Origin: Actinomycetota bacterium
GTDB lineage: Bacteria; Actinomycetota; Thermoleophilia; Gaiellales; F1-60-MAGs149
Reading direction: 5' to 3'
Assembly (NCBI GenBank): GCA_947481755.1
Contig: CANKHS010000033.1
Location: 1 to 10,468, forward strand
DNA: 10,468 bases
The translations under genes and the position numbers were made by a program. The notes beneath the pieces are model-generated. The model was not told the DNA's origin. It saw only the letters and a program-made list of their open reading frames with translations, and made no database searches. Below, piece after piece: positions 1 through 6,974 of the stretch; the first letter of the stretch is position 1, and each line of letters opens with the position of its first letter.

Positions 1-12
1 CCGGTCGACCGA

Positions 13-35
13 TTTTCGCTCTGCTAAGCCGAAAA
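13..35 (-). terminator. weak hairpin after pyrE, possible terminator
   Basis: The 46 bases downstream of the pyrE stop contain an imperfect inverted repeat. TTTTCG at 13-18 pairs with CGAAAA at 30-35, and two further pairs can form inside after a one-base bulge. The stem is AT-rich outside and has no GC-rich core, so it is a poor intrinsic terminator. It is listed because it is the only structure at the end of the operon. Transcription may well continue past the window edge. Confidence 0.2.
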
Positions 36-46
36 GAAACGCCGCT

Positions 47-574
47 CTAGCGCCCGAGTCGGAGGGCGTCCGCGTCGAGCAATCGCTCAAGTCGCACGCC
101 CATCTCGGCCATTGCCTCCGCGCCGCCCTCGCCACGGTCAACGACGCAAATGACGGTGTCACAGACGAGTCCCGCCTGGCGTAACGCACGCACGGCGTCG
201 AGTGCGGCGCCGCCAGAGGTGACGACGTCCTCGACGACGACAACGCGCTCACCCTCCTCACAGATTCCCTCAAGACGGTTCGACGTTCCGTAATCCTTGG
301 CCTCGCGGCGCACGATCAAAAACGGTAGGTTGGCCGCCATGCTGGCGGCGGCCGCCAGTGCGACTGCACCAAGTTCTGGACCGGCAATGCGCTGTGCCGT
401 TGGCTCAACGTCGGCGATGCGCTGTGCGAGCAGATCGCCGATCTCGCGCAGCAGTGCCGGCTGCGTTTCAAACCGGTACTTGTCGAGGTAGAACGAACTG
501 CGTCGTCCCGAGCGCAACACGAAATCGCCCTCGAGATAGGCGACGGCACGAATCCGGTCGGCGAGATCTTGCAT
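47..574 (-). CDS. pyrE: orotate phosphoribosyltransferase
   Basis: This enzyme transfers the ribose-phosphate of PRPP to orotate, giving OMP in cytoplasmic pyrimidine synthesis. The 175-residue product shows the family landmarks in order: SSFYLDKY at about 26-33, GPELGA at 65-70, the lysine-bearing loop RREAKDYGT at 89-97, and the PRPP-binding motif VVVVEDVVTSGGA at 111-123. The length is normal for the short bacterial form. The ATG at 574 is chosen over the TTG one codon upstream because AGGAGG lies 6 bases before it and the ATG shares one base with the preceding stop (TGATG). It is the last visible gene of the nine-gene operon. It is the only pyrimidine-synthesis gene here, so its position is not explained by a pyr cluster. 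Confidence 0.95.
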   Translation of the reverse strand: MQDLADRIRAVAYLEGDFVLRSGRRSSFYLDKYRFETQPALLREIGDLLAQRIADVEPTAQRIAGPELGAVALAAAASMAANLPFLIVRREAKDYGTSNRLEGICEEGERVVVVEDVVTSGGAALDAVRALRQAGLVCDTVICVVDRGEGGAEAMAEMGVRLERLLDADALRLGR

Positions 575-777
575 CAACTACCTCCTACGAGCAGGCGCGA
601 GGCCCGCATTAGTCCGTCAATTTCAGGGGCCTGGTGGTCCAGGGACAGCATCGAGCCATCGTCAAAATAGAGATCTGCGCGCACGGCCGTCGTTGCACTA
701 CGACGACGCAGCAGGACGAATGCCCCAACTGTGGCACCCGCCGCCAGCACTGCCCCAACCAGCCTACCCGCGCGCAT
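574..777 (-). CDS. small single-helix membrane protein, unknown function
   Basis: I cannot assign a function. The 67-residue product has one hydrophobic segment at about 5-23 followed by three arginines (RRR), which predicts an anchored protein with a cytoplasmic C-terminal part by the positive-inside rule. The tail holds an acidic stretch (DLYFDDGSM) and a short amphipathic end around residues 52-65. The ATG at 777 has a GGAGG 5 bases upstream, which is good evidence that this is a real gene. It overlaps the end of the Roadblock-type gene by 14 bases, and its stop shares one base with the pyrE ATG. Its position beside the Roadblock protein and the CDF-like membrane protein suggests a shared membrane-associated role, which is only inference. 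Confidence 0.7.
   Translation of the reverse strand: MRAGRLVGAVLAAGATVGAFVLLRRRSATTAVRADLYFDDGSMLSLDHQAPEIDGLMRASRLLVGGS
581..586 (-). promoter_or_regulatory. strong RBS for pyrE
   Basis: AGGAGG on the minus strand ends 6 bases before the pyrE ATG at 574 and lies inside the 3' end of the preceding gene. It decides the pyrE start and suggests pyrE is translated well on its own rather than only by coupling. Confidence 0.8.
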
Positions 778-1105
778 CGGAGCCTCCGATGACGTTGCGA
801 AGAGTCTCTCGCAGGTCGTAGAAGACGAGACCGGCGGTGACTCCTGTATCGGTTACGGCGATCGCCGACAATCCCCGCTCGCGAACCCCGAAGATACCGG
901 CGTCCGGGAGGCCGACTTCGCACTGACTGACTGGCGGCCGCCCAAGCTGACGCGCGGCCGCATCAGCCGCAGCCCAGAAGGCAGCGCTGTCAGCACCAAC
1001 CGAGCCGAGCTCGGCGAGCACGTGGCCGTCGCTATCCATGAGTGCCACGCTGCGCAGGTGCGTCGAAACGTCGAGCAATTCGGCGAGTGCAGCGTCGGCG
1101 GTCAT
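764..1105 (-). CDS. Roadblock/LC7-type domain protein
   Basis: The 113-residue product resembles the Roadblock/LC7 (MglB-like) fold. It has an N-terminal helix (residues 2-17), then the paired strands SVALMDSDGHVLAEL at 19-33, a long helix around 40-54, two more strands (CEVGLP, GIFGVRE, LSAIAVT at 62-85), and a terminal strand and helix AGLVFYDLRETLRNVI at 91-106. Proteins of this family are cytoplasmic and usually form dimers that bind small GTPases or act as scaffolds; no GTPase gene is visible here. The ATG at 1105 is preferred to the in-frame ATG at 1117 because it gives the 4-base ATGA overlap seen throughout this operon. GGAAGG precedes it, at rather short spacing. The family call rests on pattern, not a search. 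Confidence 0.72.
   Translation of the reverse strand: MTADAALAELLDVSTHLRSVALMDSDGHVLAELGSVGADSAAFWAAADAAARQLGRPPVSQCEVGLPDAGIFGVRERGLSAIAVTDTGVTAGLVFYDLRETLRNVIGGSDARG
783..787 (-). promoter_or_regulatory. RBS for the 67-residue membrane protein
   Basis: GGAGG on the minus strand lies 5 bases before the ATG at 777, within the end of the Roadblock-type gene. It supports this small ORF as a translated gene. Confidence 0.7.
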
Positions 1106-1962
1106 GGGGCCTTCCATGGCGCGGACGGTAGCACGCTGGCGCGGGTCGGTTGTGGCATGTCTTCATCGTCGCTCACGCGCAGACGGACGCTGACCACAAG
1201 ATTTGGAAGTGCGGCCTTGATCGTGCTCTCGAGTGCCGTACGAACACCGACCGCACGCTCGGGTGACACCCGCTGACGAAGCCGCGCCTCAACGGACAGG
1301 TACTCGGCGCCACCCGTGCCGCGAATGACAATCCGTCGAAAACCGATCACCTCGGGTGGCCCGTGCGCGATTGCAGCCTCGACGGCTCGGGTCTCGTCGG
1401 TCGTCGGAACGCGACGCAGTCCGGCGCCGCCTGGACGGGCCAGCGCAACTCCCTCCAAGACAGCCATGAGACCGAACGTCACGGCCACGACGGTGTCGAC
1501 GGCGGGAAGCACATAGGCTCCGATCAGGACTCCGACGGCGAGCGTGAGTCCAACCGCTGAGCCCCGCAGTAGCGTGGTTCGTTCAGACCGGAGAATCGGA
1601 ATCTCAAGGTCAGCCCGCCAGAGGGCACCCAGCGGAGCCAAGAGTGCAAGCGAGGCAAAACCTCCAGCGAGCGCGACGTAGACCCAGCCGTCGGGGAGCG
1701 AAAAGCCGGCACTGAAGGCGGCGATCACAGCGATCGTCCCGAGTATCAACGCAGCGATCGCGGCCGCGAAACGTCCTGCGACACGCCGCCGGGGGTTACG
1801 TGTCCGGGTTGGTGGATCTGCAACCGCCGCGAGCAGCAACGTGGTGATCAGCGCCGCGGCGGCCAGGGCGCTGGCAGATTCAACCAGTACCGATGTCAGC
1901 AGCAAGAGCAGCCCGGCAATCGCAAACACGACCGGGAGACCAGCCTGGGCGATGCGATTCAT
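1102..1962 (-). CDS. CDF-like six-helix membrane protein without metal ligands
   Basis: The 286-residue product has six predicted membrane helices (about 9-27, 31-48, 64-84, 92-114, 132-152, 155-175) with an arginine-rich loop at 54-64, then a soluble C-terminal domain at about 185-265. This layout matches cation diffusion facilitators, which export divalent metals as dimers. The C-terminal part, with VIGFRRIVIRGTGGAEYLSV and a later helix and strand (RTALESTIKAALPNLVVSVR), looks like their cytoplasmic dimer domain. Known family members bind metal through DxxxD or HxxxD pairs in helices 2 and 5. Here the matching segments contain only small or hydrophobic residues and no His or Asp, so transport activity is doubtful. 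It overlaps rdgB and the Roadblock gene by 4 bases each. Other membrane families remain possible. Confidence 0.65.
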   Translation of the reverse strand: MNRIAQAGLPVVFAIAGLLLLLTSVLVESASALAAAALITTLLLAAVADPPTRTRNPRRRVAGRFAAAIAALILGTIAVIAAFSAGFSLPDGWVYVALAGGFASLALLAPLGALWRADLEIPILRSERTTLLRGSAVGLTLAVGVLIGAYVLPAVDTVVAVTFGLMAVLEGVALARPGGAGLRRVPTTDETRAVEAAIAHGPPEVIGFRRIVIRGTGGAEYLSVEARLRQRVSPERAVGVRTALESTIKAALPNLVVSVRLRVSDDEDMPQPTRASVLPSAPWKAP

Positions 1963-2528
1963 AGGCCAAGCTGATCGCGTAGCGCGCTCGCTGCCGCACC
2001 GCGGTGAGAGATCGCGTTCTTCTCGTCTGCGGAGAGCTCGCCGCAGGTTCGATCGTCAGCAGCAGGGATCAAGATTGGGTCGTAGCCGAAGCCATTGGCA
2101 CCACGGGGAGCGTGGGCCAGCGTGCCCTCGAGGGTGCCCTCGGCACTGAACTCCTGCCCGTCGGGCCCGATCGCTACGAGCACGCAGCGAAAGCGCGCGC
2201 GGCGAGTGTCAGCGTTCGCCACCGCGTCGAGAAGCGCAGTTACCCGCCCAGCGTCATCAAGCTGGTCGCCTCCGTAGCGAGCACTGTGGATCCCAGGGGC
2301 GCCATCCAGCGCATCGACTTCGATTCCTGAGTCGTCGGCCACCACCCACTCCCCTGGATGTCGCCGAGCCCCGGCGAGTGCCTTGATGCGCGCATTGGCA
2401 AGAAACGTGGAGCCATCCTCGACGGGCGATTCCCACTCCTCGACGGGAACGACGGTACAACCGAGCAAGCGACCAAGCTCGGCGGCCTTGCCGGCATTGC
2501 CGGTTGCGAGGCGGACCTGCGTGATCAC
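1959..2528 (-). CDS. rdgB: RdgB/HAM1 non-canonical purine NTP pyrophosphatase
   Basis: This enzyme hydrolyses dITP, dXTP, ITP and XTP to monophosphates, keeping deaminated purines out of DNA and RNA. The 189-residue product carries the family signature: LATGNAGKAAEL near the N-terminus, EDGSTFLANARIKA at 37-50, ADDSGIEVDALDGAPGIHSARY at 64-85 with the catalytic aspartates, GFGYDPI at 146-152, and EKNAISHRG at 169-177. The acidic residue normally just before NA in the second motif is alanine here (LANA). The start is GTG at 2528, overlapping the rph stop as GTGA; no better start fits. The rph-rdgB pairing is common in bacteria. Confidence 0.95.
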   Translation of the reverse strand: MITQVRLATGNAGKAAELGRLLGCTVVPVEEWESPVEDGSTFLANARIKALAGARRHPGEWVVADDSGIEVDALDGAPGIHSARYGGDQLDDAGRVTALLDAVANADTRRARFRCVLVAIGPDGQEFSAEGTLEGTLAHAPRGANGFGYDPILIPAADDRTCGELSADEKNAISHRGAAASALRDQLGL

Positions 2529-3229
2529 GCCGGTCCGATGGCCGCCTGCTGCACAGCGCGCAGCGTCTCCATGCCGCCGCCGGCGAGATCGAGCAGGTGA
2601 TTGAGGTCGGCCCGTGGGAACGGCGTACCCTCAGCCGTCCCCTGGACCTCGACGAGTCCATCGCTTCCGGTCATGACGATATTCATGTCGACATCGGCGC
2701 GCGAGTCCTCTTCGTACGGAAGATCGAGTACGGCGTAGCCATCGACCATGCCAACGCTGATGGCCGCGATCGAATCGCGGAGTGCCGCTGTACGTCCGAT
2801 CGCAGCGAGTGCGAGATGCGTGGCGACCCAGGCGCCCGTGATCGATGCGCAGCGCGTGCCCCCATCGGCTTCGAGCACGTCGCAGTCGACCCAGAGCGTG
2901 TTCTCGCCCAACTCAGTGAGATCCACGACGGCGCGCAGGGAGCGGCCGATCAGGCGCTGGATCTCGACTGTGCGGCCGTCCAACTTGCCGCGCGTCGCAT
3001 CGCGGGGCTTGCGCTGTCCGGTCGAGGCCGGCAGCATGCCGTACTCGGCCGTCAGCCAACCGCGACCCTGGCCACGCAACCATGGCGGTACGCCGTTTTC
3101 GACGATCGCAGTGCAAAGCACGCGGGTGGCACCGATCTCGATCAGAGCCGAGGGTGCCGACTTGAGAAAGCCGGGCGTGATGGTCGTGGGGCGCAATTCG
3201 TCGAACGCGCGTCCGTCTGCTCTGCTCAT
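2525..3229 (-). CDS. rph: ribonuclease PH
   Basis: RNase PH is a phosphate-dependent 3'-to-5' exoribonuclease that trims tRNA 3' ends and works as a hexamer. The 234-residue product is close to the usual length and shows RADGRAFDELRP at 3-14, the phosphate-binding block GRTVEIQRLIGRSLRAVVDL with Arg86, ADGGTRCASITGA with Arg126, and EEDSRADVDMNIVMTG at 173-188 with acidic residues expected in catalysis. The ATG at 3229 is preferred to the longer reading from 3277 because homologues begin with a short M-x-R-x-DGR sequence and because this ATG overlaps the aspS stop as ATGA. Since the tRNA in this window lacks an encoded CCA, 3' trimming before CCA addition is a relevant job for this enzyme. 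Confidence 0.96.
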   Translation of the reverse strand: MSRADGRAFDELRPTTITPGFLKSAPSALIEIGATRVLCTAIVENGVPPWLRGQGRGWLTAEYGMLPASTGQRKPRDATRGKLDGRTVEIQRLIGRSLRAVVDLTELGENTLWVDCDVLEADGGTRCASITGAWVATHLALAAIGRTAALRDSIAAISVGMVDGYAVLDLPYEEDSRADVDMNIVMTGSDGLVEVQGTAEGTPFPRADLNHLLDLAGGGMETLRAVQQAAIGPA

Positions 3230-5004
3230 GCGTCCTGCTTCTTCGGTGGTGGAACGACGAGACCAAGATCGCGCCATTGCTCGGCGGTGGCCGGCGACGG
3301 CGCATCCGTGAGCGGATCGAAGCCACCGGCGATTTTCGGAAAGGCGATCACGTCTCGAATCGACTCGGTGCCGACCAGGAGCATCACGGTACGGTCAATG
3401 CCAGGAGCGATTCCGCCGTGTGGAGGCGCGCCAAAGCGGAGGGCGCGGAGCAGGAAGCCAAAGCGATCCTCGGCCTCCTCGTCGGAGAACCCAACCGTGC
3501 GGAAGACGCGCTCTTGGAGATCGGGTCGGTTGATTCGGAGGGAGCCAGAGGCGATCTCGCTGCCGTTGACAACGAAGTCATAGGCCTCGGACAGCACCGA
3601 GCCAGGATCGCTCTCGATGCGATCCTCATCCTCCGCGCGTGGCGCGGTGAACATGTGATGCTCGGCGACCCAGCGACCCTCGTTTTCGTCGTACCCGAAG
3701 AGTGGGAAATCGACGACGAAGAGCATCGACCATGCCTTGGGATCGGCCAACTCGTAACGGGCAGCAAGGTGTGGACGAAGCGCGCCGAGCACGCGCACCA
3801 CGACGGCAGCGCTATCGGCGGCCAAGAAGACGGCGTCGCCGGGTTGTGCACCCGTCGCGGCGATGATTCCGGCGAGCTCCTCCTCAGAGAGGAACTTGGC
3901 GATCGGTGAACGGACCTCGCCCGACGGATCAAGCAGCAGATAGGCAAGGCCCTGTCCGCCCCACTCCTTGGCGAACTCGGCGAGTTCGTCCAGCTCGCGT
4001 CGACTCAACGCTGCTGCGCCTGGGCACGCGAGTGCGCGCACGGCCCCGCCCTTTTCGACTGCACCCTTAAAGACGCTAAAGCCGGAGTTCGCAACGAGTT
4101 CGCTGACGTCGCTGATCTCGAGGCCATAGCGCAGATCGGGCTTGTCGCTCCCGAACCGCAGCATTGCCTCGGCGTGTGTGATGCGCAGGAACGGACGCGG
4201 CAATTCGATTCCAAGGATCTCCTGCCAGAGCGCGCAGTACAGCCCCTCGGTGAGCTCGAGGATCTCGTCTCGCGTAACGAAGGACATCTCCAGATCGAGT
4301 TGTGTGAACTCGAGCTGGCGATCCGCGCGCTGGGCCTCATCGCGAAAGCAGCGCGCGATCTGGTAGTAGCGCTCGTAGCCGCCCATCATGAACAGTTGCT
4401 TAAAGAGCTGCGGAGACTGCGGCAGCGCGTAGACGCTGCCGGGCTCTAGGCGAGCGGGAACCACGAAATCACGAGCACCCTCTGGCGTGGACTTGGTCAG
4501 AATCGGTGTTTCGAGCTCCCAGAAACCACGGTCCTCGAGGTAGCGCCGAATCAGACGCGTCGTCATCGTGCGGACGTACTGCGTCTCGCGCATGACATCA
4601 CGACGAAGGTCCAGTGCGCGATGGCGAATCCGCAGCGCCTCATCGACACCTTCGTCGTCGAGCTGGAACGGCAGCGGGTCGCTGGGAGCAAGCTCCTCAA
4701 GCGTGTCAACGAGAATCTCGATCGCACCCGTGGAGAGGTTGGTGTTGACGGTCTCGGGGGCGCGGGCGACGATCTTGCCGGTCGCGCGGATGACCGATTC
4801 AACACGAATTGCCTGGGCGACGTCGAGTGCCGCGGGCGCGTGCTCCGGGTCGATCACGAGTTGCACCATGCCCGAGCGATCGCGGAGATCGATAAAGACG
4901 AGGCCGCCATGGTCGCGGCGGCGTGCTGTCCAACCGGAGGCAATCGCATCCGTACCAATCTGGCTCTCGTTGAAGTCGCCGCAGTGCTCGGTTCTGTACG
5001 TCAT
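3226..5004 (-). CDS. aspS: aspartyl-tRNA synthetase, likely non-discriminating
   Basis: This is a full-length (592 aa) bacterial-type AspRS. It has an N-terminal OB-fold anticodon domain (about 15-105), a class II catalytic core with TPILTKSTPEGARDF at 166-180 and motif 2 RCFRDEAQRADRQ at 218-230, a GAD insertion around 295-430, and motif 3 GIAPGIDRTVMLL at 531-543. In the OB fold the sequence RRRDHGG (28-34) has histidine where discriminating enzymes such as that of E. coli have leucine (RRRDLGS). That histidine is the known mark of AspRS that also charges tRNA-Asn. The usual proline of RQPEFTQ is leucine here (RQLEFTQ). It overlaps hisS and rph by 4 bases each, and hisS-aspS adjacency is widespread. 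The function is certain; the tRNA specificity is inferred. Confidence 0.97.
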   Translation of the reverse strand: MTYRTEHCGDFNESQIGTDAIASGWTARRRDHGGLVFIDLRDRSGMVQLVIDPEHAPAALDVAQAIRVESVIRATGKIVARAPETVNTNLSTGAIEILVDTLEELAPSDPLPFQLDDEGVDEALRIRHRALDLRRDVMRETQYVRTMTTRLIRRYLEDRGFWELETPILTKSTPEGARDFVVPARLEPGSVYALPQSPQLFKQLFMMGGYERYYQIARCFRDEAQRADRQLEFTQLDLEMSFVTRDEILELTEGLYCALWQEILGIELPRPFLRITHAEAMLRFGSDKPDLRYGLEISDVSELVANSGFSVFKGAVEKGGAVRALACPGAAALSRRELDELAEFAKEWGGQGLAYLLLDPSGEVRSPIAKFLSEEELAGIIAATGAQPGDAVFLAADSAAVVVRVLGALRPHLAARYELADPKAWSMLFVVDFPLFGYDENEGRWVAEHHMFTAPRAEDEDRIESDPGSVLSEAYDFVVNGSEIASGSLRINRPDLQERVFRTVGFSDEEAEDRFGFLLRALRFGAPPHGGIAPGIDRTVMLLVGTESIRDVIAFPKIAGGFDPLTDAPSPATAEQWRDLGLVVPPPKKQDA

Positions 5005-6278
5005 GCCGTTCCCATCTTCGCGTTGTGCAGGTGCTCGACGAGCTCGTCGAGCGAAACCTCAGTCTGTTCTCCGCTTGCCATGCTGCGGACAACACAGACG
5101 GAGCGTGCCCACTCATCGTCGCCGCAGACGACCGTCAGTGCGGCACCGATGCGATCTGCTTGCTTCATCTGCCCCTTCACGGCGCGTCCAGCAAGGTCTG
5201 CCTCGGCCGCCACCCCACGCGCGCGAGCCTGGTCCATCAGTGCGTGCAGGCGCGGCCGCGCTGCGTCACAGAAGATCGCGAAGAAGACGTCCATCTGCCG
5301 TTCTGGTGCCGGCGAGCGGTCCTGGTCTTCAAGCGCAAGCAAGACGCGCTCGATGCCACACGCAAAACCGACTCCGGGTGTCGGTGCGCCGCCGATGAGT
5401 TCGGCCAGACCGTCGTAGCGGCCACCACCGCCGATTCCCGACTGGGCCCCGAGTGCGGGCCAACTGATCTCCCAGGTCGTGCGGCTGTAGTAGTCGAGTC
5501 CGCGCACGAGGGTTGGGTCGAGCGTGTAGTTGACGCCGCGGGCATCAAGAAAGCTACGAACAGCCGCGAAGTGGGCCGCGGCTTCGTCGCTGACCGCGTC
5601 GGTGATCTTAGGGGCGTCGGCCATGATCGCCGCCGAGGCCGGATCTTTGGTATCGAAGGCCCGCAGCGGATTGAGATCCCGTTGGCGTCGCACCTCATCG
5701 TCAACTTCCGAGCTATGTGCGTCGATGTACGCCCGCAGCTGGTCGAGATAGGGCTCTCGATCGGCACGGTCGCCAATCGTGTTGAGTCGGACCTCGAGTC
5801 CGTCGAGTCCGAGCGACTCGAACCAGCGCAACTGCAGGGCGATCAGCTCGGCGTCGATGGCAGGGTCGTCGGAGCCAATCGCCTCGGCGTTGACCTGCGT
5901 AAATTCGCGGTAGCGGCCACGCTGTACGGCAGCGAAGCGGTAGCAGTTGCCGGCAGACCAGAGTCGAACGGGCTGGGGGTCGCGTGAGAGTCCATTCTCG
6001 AGATACAGCCGCACGATCGAGGCGGTGAACTCAGGGCGCAGCGCCATCTCGCGGCCGCCCTGATCCTCGAAGAGATACATCTCCTTGCCGACGACCTCAG
6101 AACTCTCGCCGGCCGTTCGGGCGAAGAGGGCCTTATCTTCGAAGATCGGCGTCATCGCCTCGCCGTAGCCAGCGCCCTCGAAGATCTGGCGGAACCGCTC
6201 AATCATGGCGCGGCGTGCGGCCGAGCGTTGCGGGAGCCAATCGAGGGTTCCGCGGGGTGCTTGGAAGCCCTCAGCCAT
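5001..6278 (-). CDS. hisS: histidyl-tRNA synthetase
   Basis: HisRS attaches histidine to tRNA-His. The 425-residue product has the class II core with ALRPEFTASIVR at 79-90 and motif 2 CYRFAAVQRGRYREFTQV at 112-129. The histidine-specific motifs are LVRGLDYY at 257-264 and GGGGRYDG at 283-290, followed by motif 3 GVGFACGIERVLLAL at 302-316. The anticodon-binding domain spans about 328-420. The ATG at 6278 is preferred to the long N-terminal extension (to 6416) because it shares one base with the upstream stop (TAATG), has GGAGGG 8 bases upstream, and begins like other HisRSs. Motif 2 departs from the common FRxERPQ: the glutamate-arginine-proline is replaced by AAV. The LRPEGT glycine is phenylalanine. 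The gene is otherwise intact. Confidence 0.96.
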   Translation of the reverse strand: MAEGFQAPRGTLDWLPQRSAARRAMIERFRQIFEGAGYGEAMTPIFEDKALFARTAGESSEVVGKEMYLFEDQGGREMALRPEFTASIVRLYLENGLSRDPQPVRLWSAGNCYRFAAVQRGRYREFTQVNAEAIGSDDPAIDAELIALQLRWFESLGLDGLEVRLNTIGDRADREPYLDQLRAYIDAHSSEVDDEVRRQRDLNPLRAFDTKDPASAAIMADAPKITDAVSDEAAAHFAAVRSFLDARGVNYTLDPTLVRGLDYYSRTTWEISWPALGAQSGIGGGGRYDGLAELIGGAPTPGVGFACGIERVLLALEDQDRSPAPERQMDVFFAIFCDAARPRLHALMDQARARGVAAEADLAGRAVKGQMKQADRIGAALTVVCGDDEWARSVCVVRSMASGEQTEVSLDELVEHLHNAKMGTA

Positions 6279-6925
6279 TAGCGCAGCCCTCCAAGAAACG
6301 GGTTCGTGGCGCGCTCGTGGCGTAGCGTGGTGACGGGGCCATGTCCGGTCAAGACGGGTACATCCTCCCCGACTTCGGCGATTAAGAGCGCGATCGACTG
6401 CTCGAGCGTCGGCCAATCGCCGCCGTCGAGGTCTGTGCGCCCGACCGAGCCGGCAAAAATCACGTCACCCGAGGCGAGTAGCTGGTCTCCGTCGGGGCCG
6501 GTCAAGAGCAGGCTGACCGAATGGGCGTAGTGGCCTGGCGTCGCGAGGACGGTAATTTCGATTCCACCGAGGCGCAATGGCTCCCCGGGAATCAAGATGC
6601 CTTCGGGCTGGTGCTCGACATAGGGTCCGAACCCGGGCCAGAGGTGATCGTTGATGTGGGCAACGACAGACGCATCGCCTGCACTGGTATAGACTGGGCT
6701 CATCGTCTCCCGGGCGACGGCACCGACCCCGCCAATATGGTCGAGATGCGCATGCGTTACCAGCACCGCGACGCAGCGCAACCCCAGTTCCTGCAGCGCA
6801 GCCAGTACGCGTTCAGGTTCTTCACCGGGGTCAATCACGAGGCAGTCGGAAGAATCGTCCGGGTAAACGATGTAACAGTTCGTCCCGTACGGCCCGAGCG
6901 AAAGCGAGGTTGCCAGAAGGGGAAT
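6278..6925 (-). CDS. MBL-fold hydrolase, glyoxalase II type
   Basis: This metallo-beta-lactamase-fold enzyme resembles hydroxyacylglutathione hydrolases and other small thioester hydrolases; its substrate is unknown. From the proposed start (215 aa), LGPYGTNCYIV at 10-20 is the usual first strand. THAHLDH at 57-63 is the HxHxDH metal site, with further ligands at His132 (ATPGH), Asp154 (SGDVIFAGSVGRTDL) and His195 (GHGPVTTLRHERATNPF). No ATG, GTG or TTG lies near the expected N-terminus. The nearest in-frame one is at 7105, which would put a 60-residue extension across the promoter region and inside the divergent sigma gene. ATT at 6925 sits 7 bases after GGAG and gives a normal family length, so it is proposed as the start; a CTG three codons on is a weaker option. 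It is the first gene of the operon. Confidence 0.85.
   Translation of the reverse strand: MPLLATSLSLGPYGTNCYIVYPDDSSDCLVIDPGEEPERVLAALQELGLRCVAVLVTHAHLDHIGGVGAVARETMSPVYTSAGDASVVAHINDHLWPGFGPYVEHQPEGILIPGEPLRLGGIEITVLATPGHYAHSVSLLLTGPDGDQLLASGDVIFAGSVGRTDLDGGDWPTLEQSIALLIAEVGEDVPVLTGHGPVTTLRHERATNPFLGGLR
6287..6292 (-). promoter_or_regulatory. RBS for hisS
   Basis: GGAGGG on the minus strand ends 8 bases before the ATG at 6278. It supports that start over the upstream in-frame one. Confidence 0.75.
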
Positions 6926-6932
6926 AGGGTGT

Positions 6933-6936
6933 CTCC
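6933..6936 (-). promoter_or_regulatory. RBS supporting an ATT start
   Basis: GGAG on the minus strand is followed by 7 bases and then ATT (6925-6923). The spacing is ideal for ATT and too long for the next CTG. This is the main reason for placing the start of the MBL-fold gene here. Confidence 0.5.
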
Positions 6937-6974
6937 GTCGTACGTTGTCGGTGGAGCGCCTGTGCGCTTGCAGC

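Noticed and set aside
2597..3583. Plus-strand 328-residue open frame across rph and the end of aspS
   Set aside because: It mirrors two conserved enzymes on the other strand and has no motifs or RBS; it is a shadow frame.
6941..6946. TACGTT as a -10 box for the sigma factor gene
   Set aside because: It fits TANNNT, but it has no -35 at a proper distance and lies far from the ATG; the evidence is too weak to list as a promoter.
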